Shown here piece after piece: positions 8,442-17,200 of a DNA stretch of 25,302 bases (position 1 is the stretch's first letter; every line of letters starts with the position of its first letter). The notes beneath the pieces are model-generated. The model was given only the letters and a program-made list of their open reading frames with translations, did not search any database and was not told the DNA's origin. A program made the position numbers and the translations under genes. The stretch covers positions 1-25,302 of the forward strand of contig DASQAZ010000157.1 of NCBI GenBank assembly GCA_035635475.1, read 5' to 3'. The stretch is from VBOC01 sp035635475 (GTDB lineage: Bacteria > Bacteroidota > Ignavibacteria > UBA10030 > SZUA-254).

Positions 8442-8981
8442 ATGATCCTTTCGGATACGGAGATCCTCGCCGAGATGAGGATGGGATCGATTGTCATCAA
8501 ACCATTCGATCGCAGATTTCTGGGTTCAAATAGCTACGATGTCCACCTTGGCGATTGGCTCGCTCTGTACCGGGACGAGATCCTCGACGCGAGACGACAC
8601 AACCGCGTTTCGTATTTCAGGATTCCGAAAGAGGGCATGATCCTCGTGCCGAGTAAATTGTATCTCGGCGTCACGAAGGAATATACGGAGACTCACCGGC
8701 ACGTTCCGTTTCTTGAAGGTAAGAGCAGCATCGGACGGCTGGGAATCGATATCCACGCTACCGCCGGAAAAGGCGACATCGGCTTTTGTAACACCTGGAC
8801 GCTCGAGATCTCGGTCCGCCAGCCGGTCCGCATCTATGCCCGCATGCCGATCGGCCAGTTAATATACTTTCAGGTGAGCGGAGATGTGGCGGTGCCGTAC
8901 AACAAGAAGAAATCGGCGAAGTACAACCGGCGGACCGTCAAGCCGGTTGAATCGATGATGTGGAAAAATTTTGGTAAATAG
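8442..8981 (+). CDS. dcd: dCTP deaminase
   Basis: Converts dCTP to dUTP, feeding dTMP synthesis. The 179-residue protein belongs to the trimeric dUTPase/Dcd fold. Visible motifs are SYDVHLGDWL (31-40), the nucleotide-binding EGKSSIGRLG (92-101, with S95/S96 and R99), and TLEI with E122 in the place of the catalytic Glu138 of the E. coli enzyme, followed by QPVRIYARMPIGQLIYF. The C-terminal KYNRR segment fits the mobile lid. Whether it also has dUTPase activity cannot be decided here. It is separated from the MNT gene by 82 nt without a clear promoter, and from the S9 peptidase by 47 nt that contain a candidate promoter. Confidence 0.9.
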   Translation: MILSDTEILAEMRMGSIVIKPFDRRFLGSNSYDVHLGDWLALYRDEILDARRHNRVSYFRIPKEGMILVPSKLYLGVTKEYTETHRHVPFLEGKSSIGRLGIDIHATAGKGDIGFCNTWTLEISVRQPVRIYARMPIGQLIYFQVSGDVAVPYNKKKSAKYNRRTVKPVESMMWKNFGK

Positions 8982-9004
8982 GGCCGACCAATCGCTTATA
9001 TTTT
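8969..9004 (+). promoter_or_regulatory. Candidate Bacteroidota-type promoter for the S9 peptidase gene
   Basis: TTTTG ends at 8973 inside the 3' end of dcd, and TATATTTT lies at 8997-9004, 23 nt later. This resembles the Bacteroidota -33 TTTG and -7 TAnnTTTG elements, though the last base of the -7 element is T and the spacer is at the long end. It would put the start of transcription near 9011, just ahead of GGAGGG (9014-9019) and the ATG at 9029. Based on motif matching only. Confidence 0.33.
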
Positions 9005-9028
9005 TCCTTCAATGGAGGGTTTGAGATC

Positions 9029-11170
9029 ATGAACAGATACAATTTCACCCGATTTCTAGGTCTTCCCGCAGCATTCGCGCTCTTGCTTTCCCTTCCCTAC
9101 GGGGCACCGGCTCAAGCGAAACGTCCCATTGAACTCGAGGATCTGTTCCGGGTAAAGCGCGTTAGCGACCCACAGCTCTCCCCCGACGGTAAGTGGGTGG
9201 CATTCGTTATTACCGAAGTTGACAAGCCCAATAACCGGACGAACAGCGACATCTGGCTAATCCCGTCCGATGGCGGAGAGCCGCGTCAGTTCACGGCTAG
9301 CCCCAAGCACGACCGCCATCCCCGCTGGTCACCCGACGGAAAATGGATCGCATTTGAGTCCAACAGAAATGGGCCCTTCCAGATCTATCTCCAGAGCATT
9401 GAGGGCGGCGAGGCGAAACAACTGACTTCGATCGCAACCGAAGCATCGCAGGCGATCTGGTCGCACGATGGGAAGAACCTTGCATTTGTATCGGCAGTCT
9501 TTCCCGAATATTCCGAAAAACTATACGCCGAGAGCAATGCTCTCAACAAGAAGAAGCAGGACGAGAGGGACACGAGCAAAGTGAAAGCGCGACTGCTCAC
9601 TAAGCTATTGTACCGTCACTGGGATAGCTGGGTTGACAACAAGCGCCAGCATATCTTTGTCGTTCCGGCAGGCGGCGGAGACCCCCGGGATGTTACGCCG
9701 GGCGACCGGGATGCGGTGCCGACCTCGAGCACATTCTCCGCCGGGGATGATTTTGATTTTTCTCCCGATGGACAGGCGCTCGCCTACACGGCAACTCCCA
9801 TTCCCCCGCACGAAGAGGCCTGGAGCACCAACCACGACGTTTATGAAGTCAATCTCGCTACGATGCAGCGAAGGCAGATCACTCAGAATCCCGCAGCCGA
9901 CGGATTTCCGCGCTACTCCCCCGACGGGAAATACCTTGCGTACCGGGCACAGTCGCGGCCGGGCTTCGAAGCCGACCGCTGGCAACTGATGCTGCTCGAT
10001 CGATCCACCGGCAAGAGCCAGAGTCTTACTTCGAGTTTTGATTCCGATGTCGAGTCGTTCACCTGGTCCGCCGACAGCAAGACCCTCTATCTCGAGGCCG
10101 AAGAAAAGGCGAACAAGCCGCTCTGGTCGGTTTCTGTCAAAGGCGGCGATGTGAAAAAGCTTGTTGATGATGCGGTGAACAGTGATGTCAGCGTTTCGGA
10201 AGGCGGGAAAACGATGGTGTTTTCCCACCAGTCACTCACACACCCCGTCGAGGTTTTTTCATCCTCGGCGAGCGGGAAAGGCATGAAGCAACTTACACAC
10301 GTCAACGACGCTCTCATATCGCAATTGATCTTCACGCAACCGGAAAAGATCTGGTTCACAGGCGCCAATGGAGCCAACGTCCAGATGTGGATCATTAAAC
10401 CTCCGATGTTCTCCGACGGGAACGCAGGCAAACAGGTCATCACGGCGGCCGGAGCCACCAAGTATCCGTTGGTCTTCTGGGTTCATGGCGGCCCGCAGGG
10501 CGCGTTTCTGAACTCGTGGTCGTACCGATGGAATTCCGAAGTATGGGCCGCGCAGGGATATGTGCTTGCTTTACCGAATCCGCGCGGAAGCACAGGTTTC
10601 GGCCAGAAATTTGTGGATGAGATCAGCCGTGACTGGGGCGGCAAAGTCTACGTGGATTTAATGAATGGCCTTGACTACATGACCCGTCTGCCTTACATCG
10701 ACACGAACCGTATGGCGTCGGCTGGTGCTTCATTTGGAGGCTACATGATGAATTGGTTCCAGGGTCACACAGACAGATTCAAGGCTCTGGTCACGCATGA
10801 CGGCGTCTACAATTTTTACAACATGTACGGCTCGACCGAAGAGGTCTGGTTCGATGAATGGGAGCACGGAATTCCCTGGGAAACGCCCGACTTTGATAAA
10901 TTTTCGCCGCACAAGTATGCCGCAAACTTCAAGACTCCCAATCTCGTCATCCACAATGAGCTCGACTTCCGGGTTCCGCTCGATGAGGGCATAAGCTTGT
11001 TCACAACGCTTCAACGGAAGGGAATACCGTCGAAGTGGCTGTATTTCCCGGATGAAGGGCATTGGGTTCTCAAGCCCCAGAACAGTGAATTATGGCACAA
11101 GACGATTTTCGAGTGGCTCGGCGGTTACCTGAACCCCGATCGGCCGCAGAAGACCGGATTAGAGGAGTAA
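9029..11170 (+). CDS. Exported S9-family peptidase (dipeptidyl/acylaminoacyl peptidase-like)
   Basis: A 713-residue serine peptidase of the prolyl oligopeptidase family. An N-terminal signal peptide (about 1-30, hydrophobic AAFALLLSLPYGAPAQA) sends it to the periplasm or outside. Residues about 45-400 form a beta-propeller with PD40/WD40-like repeats, seen as recurring SPDGKWVAF, SPDGKWIAF, SPDGQALAY and SPDGKYLAY. The C-terminal alpha/beta-hydrolase carries HGGPQG, the nucleophile S568 in GASFGGYMM, and likely D646 (ELDFRVP) and H678 (EGHWVLKP), completing the triad. It probably trims peptides taken up or released outside the cell. A strong GGAGGG ribosome-binding site precedes the start. 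The gene looks monocistronic, with its own candidate promoter. Confidence 0.93.
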   Translation: MNRYNFTRFLGLPAAFALLLSLPYGAPAQAKRPIELEDLFRVKRVSDPQLSPDGKWVAFVITEVDKPNNRTNSDIWLIPSDGGEPRQFTASPKHDRHPRWSPDGKWIAFESNRNGPFQIYLQSIEGGEAKQLTSIATEASQAIWSHDGKNLAFVSAVFPEYSEKLYAESNALNKKKQDERDTSKVKARLLTKLLYRHWDSWVDNKRQHIFVVPAGGGDPRDVTPGDRDAVPTSSTFSAGDDFDFSPDGQALAYTATPIPPHEEAWSTNHDVYEVNLATMQRRQITQNPAADGFPRYSPDGKYLAYRAQSRPGFEADRWQLMLLDRSTGKSQSLTSSFDSDVESFTWSADSKTLYLEAEEKANKPLWSVSVKGGDVKKLVDDAVNSDVSVSEGGKTMVFSHQSLTHPVEVFSSSASGKGMKQLTHVNDALISQLIFTQPEKIWFTGANGANVQMWIIKPPMFSDGNAGKQVITAAGATKYPLVFWVHGGPQGAFLNSWSYRWNSEVWAAQGYVLALPNPRGSTGFGQKFVDEISRDWGGKVYVDLMNGLDYMTRLPYIDTNRMASAGASFGGYMMNWFQGHTDRFKALVTHDGVYNFYNMYGSTEEVWFDEWEHGIPWETPDFDKFSPHKYAANFKTPNLVIHNELDFRVPLDEGISLFTTLQRKGIPSKWLYFPDEGHWVLKPQNSELWHKTIFEWLGGYLNPDRPQKTGLEE

Positions 11171-11219
11171 GTTCGACCGTGAGCTTATACCGAGTTTGCA
11201 GCCGCCACCGGCCTGTATT

Positions 11220-11618
11220 ATGAAAAGCGCTTTCGTGTATGTTATGATTGCGGCGGTATCCCTGATTGGAACCGGCTGCTCGCACACGGAGACGCTCACT
11301 CGTGAAACGCTCGCGATCGACACTGACCGGGATATTGTTGTTCACACAAAGGACGGCAGAACCATGCAATTCGCCCGCGGCGATTACAGGATTGTGGAGA
11401 CAAATTCGGGAAGCTTGAAGGGGAAGGGACACATCATCCAGAACGAGAACAGCGGCGACCTCAGACCCTTTGATGGTGAGTTGACCTTCCAGCAAATTCA
11501 AGACATCCAGCACACAGATGTCACAACGGCAGGCAAGATTACGACTGTCGCGATCCTGTCATCGGTCGCCGTCGGGATCCTCTTGCTTTATGGACTAACT
11601 CAGATAAAATGGCACTAA
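11220..11618 (+). CDS. Small putative lipoprotein of unknown function
   Basis: I do not recognise a named family. From the ATG at 11220 the protein has 132 residues. It begins with a lipoprotein-like signal ending LIGTGC, with Cys20 as the likely lipidated residue; Gly at -3 makes the lipobox imperfect. The middle (about 30-100) is a polar, beta-looking region with DIVVHTKDGRTMQFARGDYRI. The C-terminus is a hydrophobic helix (about 107-126, TTVAILSSVAVGILLLYGL), which is unusual in a lipoprotein. An in-frame ATG at 11196 would add a Pro-rich stretch that spoils the signal, so 11220 is preferred. It lies 49 nt after the S9 peptidase and 54 nt before pyrF, and may be transcribed with either. 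Confidence 0.7.
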   Translation: MKSAFVYVMIAAVSLIGTGCSHTETLTRETLAIDTDRDIVVHTKDGRTMQFARGDYRIVETNSGSLKGKGHIIQNENSGDLRPFDGELTFQQIQDIQHTDVTTAGKITTVAILSSVAVGILLLYGLTQIKWH

Positions 11619-11672
11619 CCCAGTGGAACAATTGGATCTCGAGGCGTCGATGACGATAAGCAGCGATCGGCA

Positions 11673-12482
11673 ATGAAATTCATAGAAAAACTGAGGCGCA
11701 TTCAGCGCAAGAATAACTCGTTGCTGTGCATCGGGCTCGATACCGATGTGTTAAAAGTCCCTGAGTTTCTCTACGCCTACGGCGATCCCCAGTTTGAGTT
11801 CAACCGCCGGATCATTGACGCCACAAAGGATCTCGTTTGCGCTTACAAGATGAACGTCGCCTTCTATGAATCGGCCGGAGAACACGGCTGGTACACCGTG
11901 CATCAGACACTGGCGCGAATCCCCGAGGAGATTGTTACGATCGGAGACGGCAAACGGGGCGACATCCCCACATCGGCCGAACGCCAGGCGATGCTTTTGT
12001 GCGAAGACTGGGAGTTTTCGGGAACGACTGTCAGTCCCTACATGGGAAAGGATTCCGTCGAACCCTTTATCCGGCGGGAAGACCAATGCGCTTTTGTCCT
12101 GACGTTGACATCGAACCGGGGAGCGAAGGATTTTCAATATTTGAAGATAAAGGGGAGGCCTCTGTACGAGCATGTCGTTACAACCGCAAGAAAATGGAAC
12201 GCGAAAAAGAATATCGGGCTGGTGGTCGGCGCCAACCGACCTGCGGAACTGAAACGCATCCGCTCACTCGCCCCCGACCTCCCCATTCTGGTCCCTGGTA
12301 TCGGAGCTCAAAAAGGAAACCTCGAGGCCGCTGTCCGGTACGGCAGCGACAAGAGGGGAGAGCTTGTCATTATTAATATAGGCCGAAGCATCATCTACGC
12401 ATCGGATGGAAAGGATTTTGCACAAAAAGCCCGGGAGGCAGCATTATCCTATCGTGACAAGATGAACCGGTACCGCAGCTAG
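11673..12482 (+). CDS. pyrF: Orotidine 5'-phosphate decarboxylase, type 2
   Basis: Catalyses the last step of UMP synthesis, decarboxylating OMP. The 269-residue length fits the longer type-2 (sub2) family rather than the 230-residue E. coli form. Motifs are CIGLDTD (19-25, substrate Asp), AYKMNVAFYE (57-66, Lys59), the catalytic DGKRGD (92-97) with D92, K94 and D97, VGANRP (185-190), LVPGIGAQKG (206-215, phosphate-binding loop) and INIGRSIIYA with R238. All expected catalytic residues are present. The gene is followed by a stable hairpin in the gap before the DUF2851 gene. Confidence 0.95.
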   Translation: MKFIEKLRRIQRKNNSLLCIGLDTDVLKVPEFLYAYGDPQFEFNRRIIDATKDLVCAYKMNVAFYESAGEHGWYTVHQTLARIPEEIVTIGDGKRGDIPTSAERQAMLLCEDWEFSGTTVSPYMGKDSVEPFIRREDQCAFVLTLTSNRGAKDFQYLKIKGRPLYEHVVTTARKWNAKKNIGLVVGANRPAELKRIRSLAPDLPILVPGIGAQKGNLEAAVRYGSDKRGELVIINIGRSIIYASDGKDFAQKAREAALSYRDKMNRYRS

Positions 12483-12492
12483 CACGCTTAGG

Positions 12493-12526
12493 GATCCCGT
12501 CGACCCGAGTACTGGTCGACAGGATC
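12493..12526 (+). other. Stable hairpin between pyrF and the DUF2851 gene
   Basis: An inverted repeat pairs GATCC with GGATC and, inside it after one C-A mismatch, GTCGACC with GGTCGAC, around an 8-nt loop (12506-12513). There are twelve paired positions in all. No T run follows, so it is not a classical factor-independent terminator, but it begins 11 nt after the pyrF stop and could stop transcription with Rho or protect the 3' end. The remaining 80 nt up to the DUF2851 start show nothing clear. Confidence 0.45.
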
Positions 12527-12609
12527 AGATTGCCAGGGGGACGGTTCGCCGGTCCATCCGCCAGTCGACAACCACAATCCAGCCAGTACGCACGACGAGG
12601 GAGGCAACC

Positions 12610-14142
12610 ATGTCGTCGAGATCAAAACCGTTCGCCATTTCCGAACAATTCATACGCCAGCTCTGGAAGAACCAGCGCTTCACGTCTTCGAACCTGAAAA
12701 CCGTCGACGGAAAGCCGATCGAAATTCTTTTTCCCGGCAAGCCAAATCAGGACGGCGGACCCGACTTCACCGGGGCGCGGATCCGGATCGGTTCAGTTCT
12801 GTACAACGGAGACATTGAGATCCACCAGAAGTACAGCGACTGGCGGACGCATCATCACAACCGCGACCCGAAGTATAATTCTGTCATCCTGCACGTCGTA
12901 CTCCGGGGGAAACCCGATCTCCCTCGACCGCTGACGAATAGCCAGCGGCCGATTCCTGTCCTGGCGATCGGGGAGTATCTCTACCCGAGCAAGCGTTCGA
13001 GCTGGCGGGCGATGATCCTTGAGGAACGCGCAGCTCGCCTGGCAAAGATCAAGTGTTTTGGCCGGAACAGCATTGTAGACTCCGATGTGGTACAGTCGTG
13101 GGTGAACAGACTTGCAATGGAGCGGATCGAACTGAAAATCCGGCGCTTCGAGGAGCGCCTCAGAGAGCTGACCGACGAAGAATATCTTCGGCTGCGAGAA
13201 CCCCCCTCCCGCTATGGCGAAATTCCATTCGGCGTAAATCCCGAAGAACTCCCCCCGCCGGCACGCGAGCACAGCCCGCACCGTTTCGGCGGACTCCAGG
13301 CCTGGGAACAGCTTGCGTATGAAGGCATTATGGCGGCACTCGGGTATGACAAGAACCAGGAACCGTTCCACCGCCTCGCAAGCAATCTGACCTTACGACT
13401 GATCGCCGAATACTTCTCGCCGGCTTCTCCGGGTGATCCCTGCACGAAACTTGAAGCCGCGCTGTTCTCGATCGCCGGATTGCTTCATCCCCTTGACGAG
13501 ACGGGAGACAAAGAAAGCAAAAGGCATATGAAAACGCTCCGGAATGTGTGGATGCTCTGCAGGCCGTACTACAGGGGTGAGATGCTCAACTCGGCAGATT
13601 GGCAATTCCTCCGGCTTCGTCCGGAAAACTTTCCGACCGTCAGGCTCGCCGGCGCCGCACTCCTTATTCCCAAACTGATGCGGAAGAGCTTCTTCAAATA
13701 CGCGGTCCAAATCATCAAAGGTGACATCCTGAGTGTGAGAGAACGATATGCGATTCTCGAATCATTTCTGACCATTCCATCGATGGGGTTTTGGTCGACG
13801 CATTACCGGTTCGGGGAGAAAGCGAAGAAGGAAGTGAAAACGCTGGTCGGCGCAGGACGCGCGACGGAGATTATCTTGAACGTTCTCCTACCGATTTGTC
13901 TGCTCTACGCGCGACTCTTCAAGGACGGAGCGTTGCGTGATGGAGCGATCGCGATGATCGGGGAATGCCCCCCGGCTGGCGACTATGTGGCAACTGGAAT
14001 TATCGAGCGCCAGCTAATCAAGGAGCGATTTAGCCTGGATACGGCTATGCTTCACCAGGGGGCTCTGCAGCTTTACAAGTTTTACTGCGTGGAGGAGCGG
14101 TGTTCGGAGTGTGCGGTTGGAAAAATAGTCTTTAAGACTTGA
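12610..14142 (+). CDS. DUF2851 family protein
   Basis: A 510-residue protein of unknown function that matches the DUF2851 pattern. The N-terminal part has QLWKNQRF, then GPDFTGARIRIG and GDIEIHQKYSDWRTHHH followed by YNSVILHVV, a run of invariant-looking Asp, Glu and His residues that could bind metal or act in catalysis. The C-terminal part has a helical region and a cysteine motif, FYCVEERCSECAVG, that resembles a metal knuckle. No signal peptide or membrane helix is seen, so it is probably cytoplasmic. The family has no assigned role that I can name. The tail of this gene (14065-14109) recurs at 18658-18702 as a decayed copy, and its stop codon lies inside a terminator stem. Confidence 0.85.
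   Translation: MSSRSKPFAISEQFIRQLWKNQRFTSSNLKTVDGKPIEILFPGKPNQDGGPDFTGARIRIGSVLYNGDIEIHQKYSDWRTHHHNRDPKYNSVILHVVLRGKPDLPRPLTNSQRPIPVLAIGEYLYPSKRSSWRAMILEERAARLAKIKCFGRNSIVDSDVVQSWVNRLAMERIELKIRRFEERLRELTDEEYLRLREPPSRYGEIPFGVNPEELPPPAREHSPHRFGGLQAWEQLAYEGIMAALGYDKNQEPFHRLASNLTLRLIAEYFSPASPGDPCTKLEAALFSIAGLLHPLDETGDKESKRHMKTLRNVWMLCRPYYRGEMLNSADWQFLRLRPENFPTVRLAGAALLIPKLMRKSFFKYAVQIIKGDILSVRERYAILESFLTIPSMGFWSTHYRFGEKAKKEVKTLVGAGRATEIILNVLLPICLLYARLFKDGALRDGAIAMIGECPPAGDYVATGIIERQLIKERFSLDTAMLHQGALQLYKFYCVEERCSECAVGKIVFKT
14065..14109 (+). repeat. Direct repeat copy 1 (3' end of the DUF2851 gene)
   Basis: These 45 nt encode LQLYKFYCVEERCSE of the DUF2851 protein. They recur in the same orientation at 18658-18702 with 41 identities; all four differences are transitions. 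The two copies are offset by 4593 nt and bracket the whole 1440-residue surface protein gene. Confidence 0.85.
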
Positions 14143-14171
14143 GGCAAATATGCCATTTCAAGTCGATTTTT
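14136..14171 (+). terminator. Factor-independent terminator overlapping the DUF2851 stop codon
   Basis: GACTTGA (14136-14142, including the TGA stop) pairs with TCAAGTC (14158-14164), and inside it GGCA (14143-14146) pairs with TGCC (14151-14154) around the loop AATA. An ATT bulge separates the two stems. GATTTTT follows at 14165-14171 and supplies a T run. It should end the transcript of the DUF2851 gene and isolate it from the large surface gene downstream. Confidence 0.65.
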
Positions 14172-14230
14172 GATGACAGAATGCCTGGTGTTGACTTTCG
14201 TGGGCGGATGACGTAGATTGCCTTCGCCAT

Positions 14231-14256
14231 CAGTAGGAAGCTCGCTAATCCTACTG
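14231..14256 (+). other. Perfect 8-bp hairpin upstream of the giant surface gene
   Basis: CAGTAGGA (14231-14238) pairs perfectly with TCCTACTG (14249-14256) around a 10-nt loop. It is the first of two consecutive hairpins between the DUF2851 terminator and the start codon at 14285. No T run follows, so a leader or mRNA-stability element is more likely than a terminator. Confidence 0.45.
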
Positions 14257-14260
14257 TATT

Positions 14261-14279
14261 GGAGGGCAAGGAGCCCTCC
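14261..14279 (+). promoter_or_regulatory. Hairpin presenting the Shine-Dalgarno-like sequence in its loop
   Basis: GGAGGGC (14261-14267) pairs with GCCCTCC (14273-14279) around the loop AAGGA (14268-14272). Both GGAGG in the stem and AAGGA in the loop resemble ribosome-binding sequence, and the ATG at 14285 follows 5 nt after the hairpin. Folding would hide the GGAGG and could restrain translation of the surface protein. Regulation is inferred, while the pairing is seen directly. Confidence 0.45.
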
Positions 14280-14284
14280 CCCTC

Positions 14285-17200
14285 ATGAAAAGGTCTCCCG
14301 CTAGCTTGTTTGCTCTTCCTGTTCACCCTTCCGAATTTGCGTCATCGCAAATCCCGGAACATTTGTTGGATATTCTCAGAAGGAAATTGCCGACAAAAGC
14401 TGCGCTGCGGCTCTGCCTTTATAGCCTCACAGTAGTCCTCGCCTTTTTTTCTGTTCCACAATCATACGGCCAGTGCTGGCTTTATTCGGCGACCGGAAGC
14501 ACAAGCAACTGTTATCTCTGCGATAACTTCAGAGGCTTGTCGATGGCCGATTCGCTCCATGGCTTTGTTTTCCATGGTAGGACGGAGGTGTATCGGACCA
14601 ACGATGGCGGGTTCAGTTGGCGGGGATTCTCCGATTTTCATGGCTTGTATGGCTACAATACCTGGATGGTAGATACAAACATCATTTTTGTTACTCTAGA
14701 GGATTACATTGAAAGCTACGCCGTTCTCCGTTCGAGCGATGGTGGCTACACTTGGCAACGGCATGGCCTTCCCGGAGGATCTAGGCCTCAGGGGATGGCC
14801 TTTTACGGCCGCAACAGGGGGATCGTCGTCGGATGGTACCCGGGCACAGGATATAACCCGGGGACGGATAGTGGATTCGTTTTTCGGACTACTGACGGTG
14901 GGCTGAATTGGTCGTATAAGATAGTCGGTTACGGTTCGACGGGAAATCTTCAATTCATCGATTCACTGCATGCAATATTCACGGCGGGTGCGGTATTACA
15001 TCGCTCCACCGATGGCGGATTGTCTTGGGTTGCTCTGCCTATTCCAAATGCCTTCACGAGTATATCCTTTGCAACTCCAAAGATCGGAATAGGGATTTCT
15101 CCCTATGCGTGCTACCAGACAACAGATGGAGGGATAAGCTGGACGCAGCAATCTAACCTTTCTGGTTTGGGATTAGATATCAGGAGGGTGGTAATGCGGG
15201 ACACAAACCTTGCAGTTGGTGTTGGGGGACACCTCGGAAATTCGTACGAGCAAGGCGAGATCATCACTTCAAGCGATCGGGGAGTCCATTGGAACGCACA
15301 GCTCTTTCCTTACTTGCTTAGCGAGGTTGTACTCCCGGATCCCCGCCATGGATTTATAGCGGGAGCTGGCTCGTCACTGCTGCGGTTGTCGACTGCCGAT
15401 TGCGCAGTCCCACCTGATCAAATCGTCGTATCCCCACCCGACGGATCTCCCGGTCTTTTACTGTACCATTTTACAGTTCCACCTCGTTCGGTTTCTTTGC
15501 AGTGGAACTGCACCATAAATGCAAGATCGTTCTCAACCGAAATCCAGGTATCGACTGACAGCAGCTTCGTCTCCTTGCTGATTGATTCCTTGATTTCTGT
15601 CAGGTCCTCATCGCTCAGATTGAGCGGGCTTGACCTGCGCAAAACGTACTACTGGCGCCTGGCGTGGCGCTTTGCCGACAGTTCAAGATCATCCTGGACC
15701 AGAAGATGGTCGTTCACGACTGCCGGTGGAAGCATTACCGGGAGAGTATTCAGGGACTTGAATCGCAATGGTGTTTTTGACTCAGGCGAATCGGGAATCT
15801 CCGCGTCGCCAATGATCTTGGATGGCCCCCAGTCTGGAAACGTGTGGGCTGATTCTCTCGGATGGTATTCGATCCACGGGCTTGATTCCGGCTCGTACAC
15901 AATCATAAGTCTTCCGATGAATTTCTGGAAGCCCTCCCGTCCCGACACCAATGCCCAGCTCGTCCATTTAAACTGGAACGACAGTCTTGCGGGAATGAAT
16001 TTCGGATGGTATCCTGTTACCGCTAATCTCATCGTGTATCCCCGCGACGGAGATCGGAACCTGGTATTGGTTCAACCTTCCTTGCCGCCTCGCTCTGTGC
16101 AATTGGTCTGGACACGCTTGGATGACGCATTGATTACACACACGCACGTGCAGGTCGCCGCCGACTCAGGATTCTCAGGCCTGATAGTCGATTCGTTAAT
16201 CGCAAACAGCTATTCAACGCTCGTTGTCCACCCTCTATCCCGCGGCAAAACGTATTATTGGCGCCTGGCATTGCGATTCACGAACGGTTCAGTTTCCGAA
16301 TGGAGCCCGGGATGGAGATTTGAAACGGCCGGAGGCCGGATGAGAGGCAGGGTCTTCACCGATTGGAACCGCAATGGGATACTCGATGAAGCATCGGAGT
16401 CCGGCATATCGTCTTCCACGATTTCCATTGCTGGGATGGCTCGGGGGCAGGTCGCCACTGACACACTTGGCTTTTATTCCATCGAGGGTATCGATTCCGG
16501 CTCGTACTCCGTCACAAGCCTGATCGACTACCCGTGGAAGCCGACGCAACCCGACACGAACCTCCGGCTCGTTCACCTGAACGAGGGCGACACTCTCACC
16601 GGGCTCGATTTCGGATGGTTCTATCCCAGGAATTCTATGTCCGGTACCGTCTTTCAGGATCTGAATGAAAATGGACTAAGGGATTCGACGGAGCCAGTCC
16701 TGTTGAACTGGAAGGTTCTGGTGCATGAATCTTCCTACGACGACTCCACCGTTACGGACAACCTGGGCTTTTTCCACTTTGACCAGGTTCCGCTGGGATT
16801 CAACCGTGTGTGGGCGAGGATGGCGCCGGGATGGGATCAGATCTATCCCCTATTTGAGCAGCCCTACGGTTACCCTATCTTTGACTATGGCACCCACGCA
16901 ACCGGGCTCGACTTCGCCGTTCATCCTATACCGAGAAGGGCCAAAATAGTTCTGACCGCCGCAGAAGCCAACGGGGTTTTTCAGGAGCAACTATGGTTCG
17001 GCGTCCGGGCAGGGGCGACGGCCGGGATCTGGAAAGTCGACCCGAATAGTAGTCTCATCGACGGTTCGGAGGGAGAACTGGAGCTGCCCCCGAAGGCACC
17101 GGGCTCGTTCGATGTACGGTTTGAGCGGCCGAGCGCCGCGGCCGGACGAGGTGCGTTCGGCCTCGGATCATGGACCGATATGAGAGATTTCTACTCCTCG

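Noticed and set aside
14597..15300. Recurring DGG-x-x-W coding pattern as a DNA repeat array
   Set aside because: The similarity is at protein level (Asp boxes of a propeller); spacing and DNA sequence vary too much for a repeat array or CRISPR.
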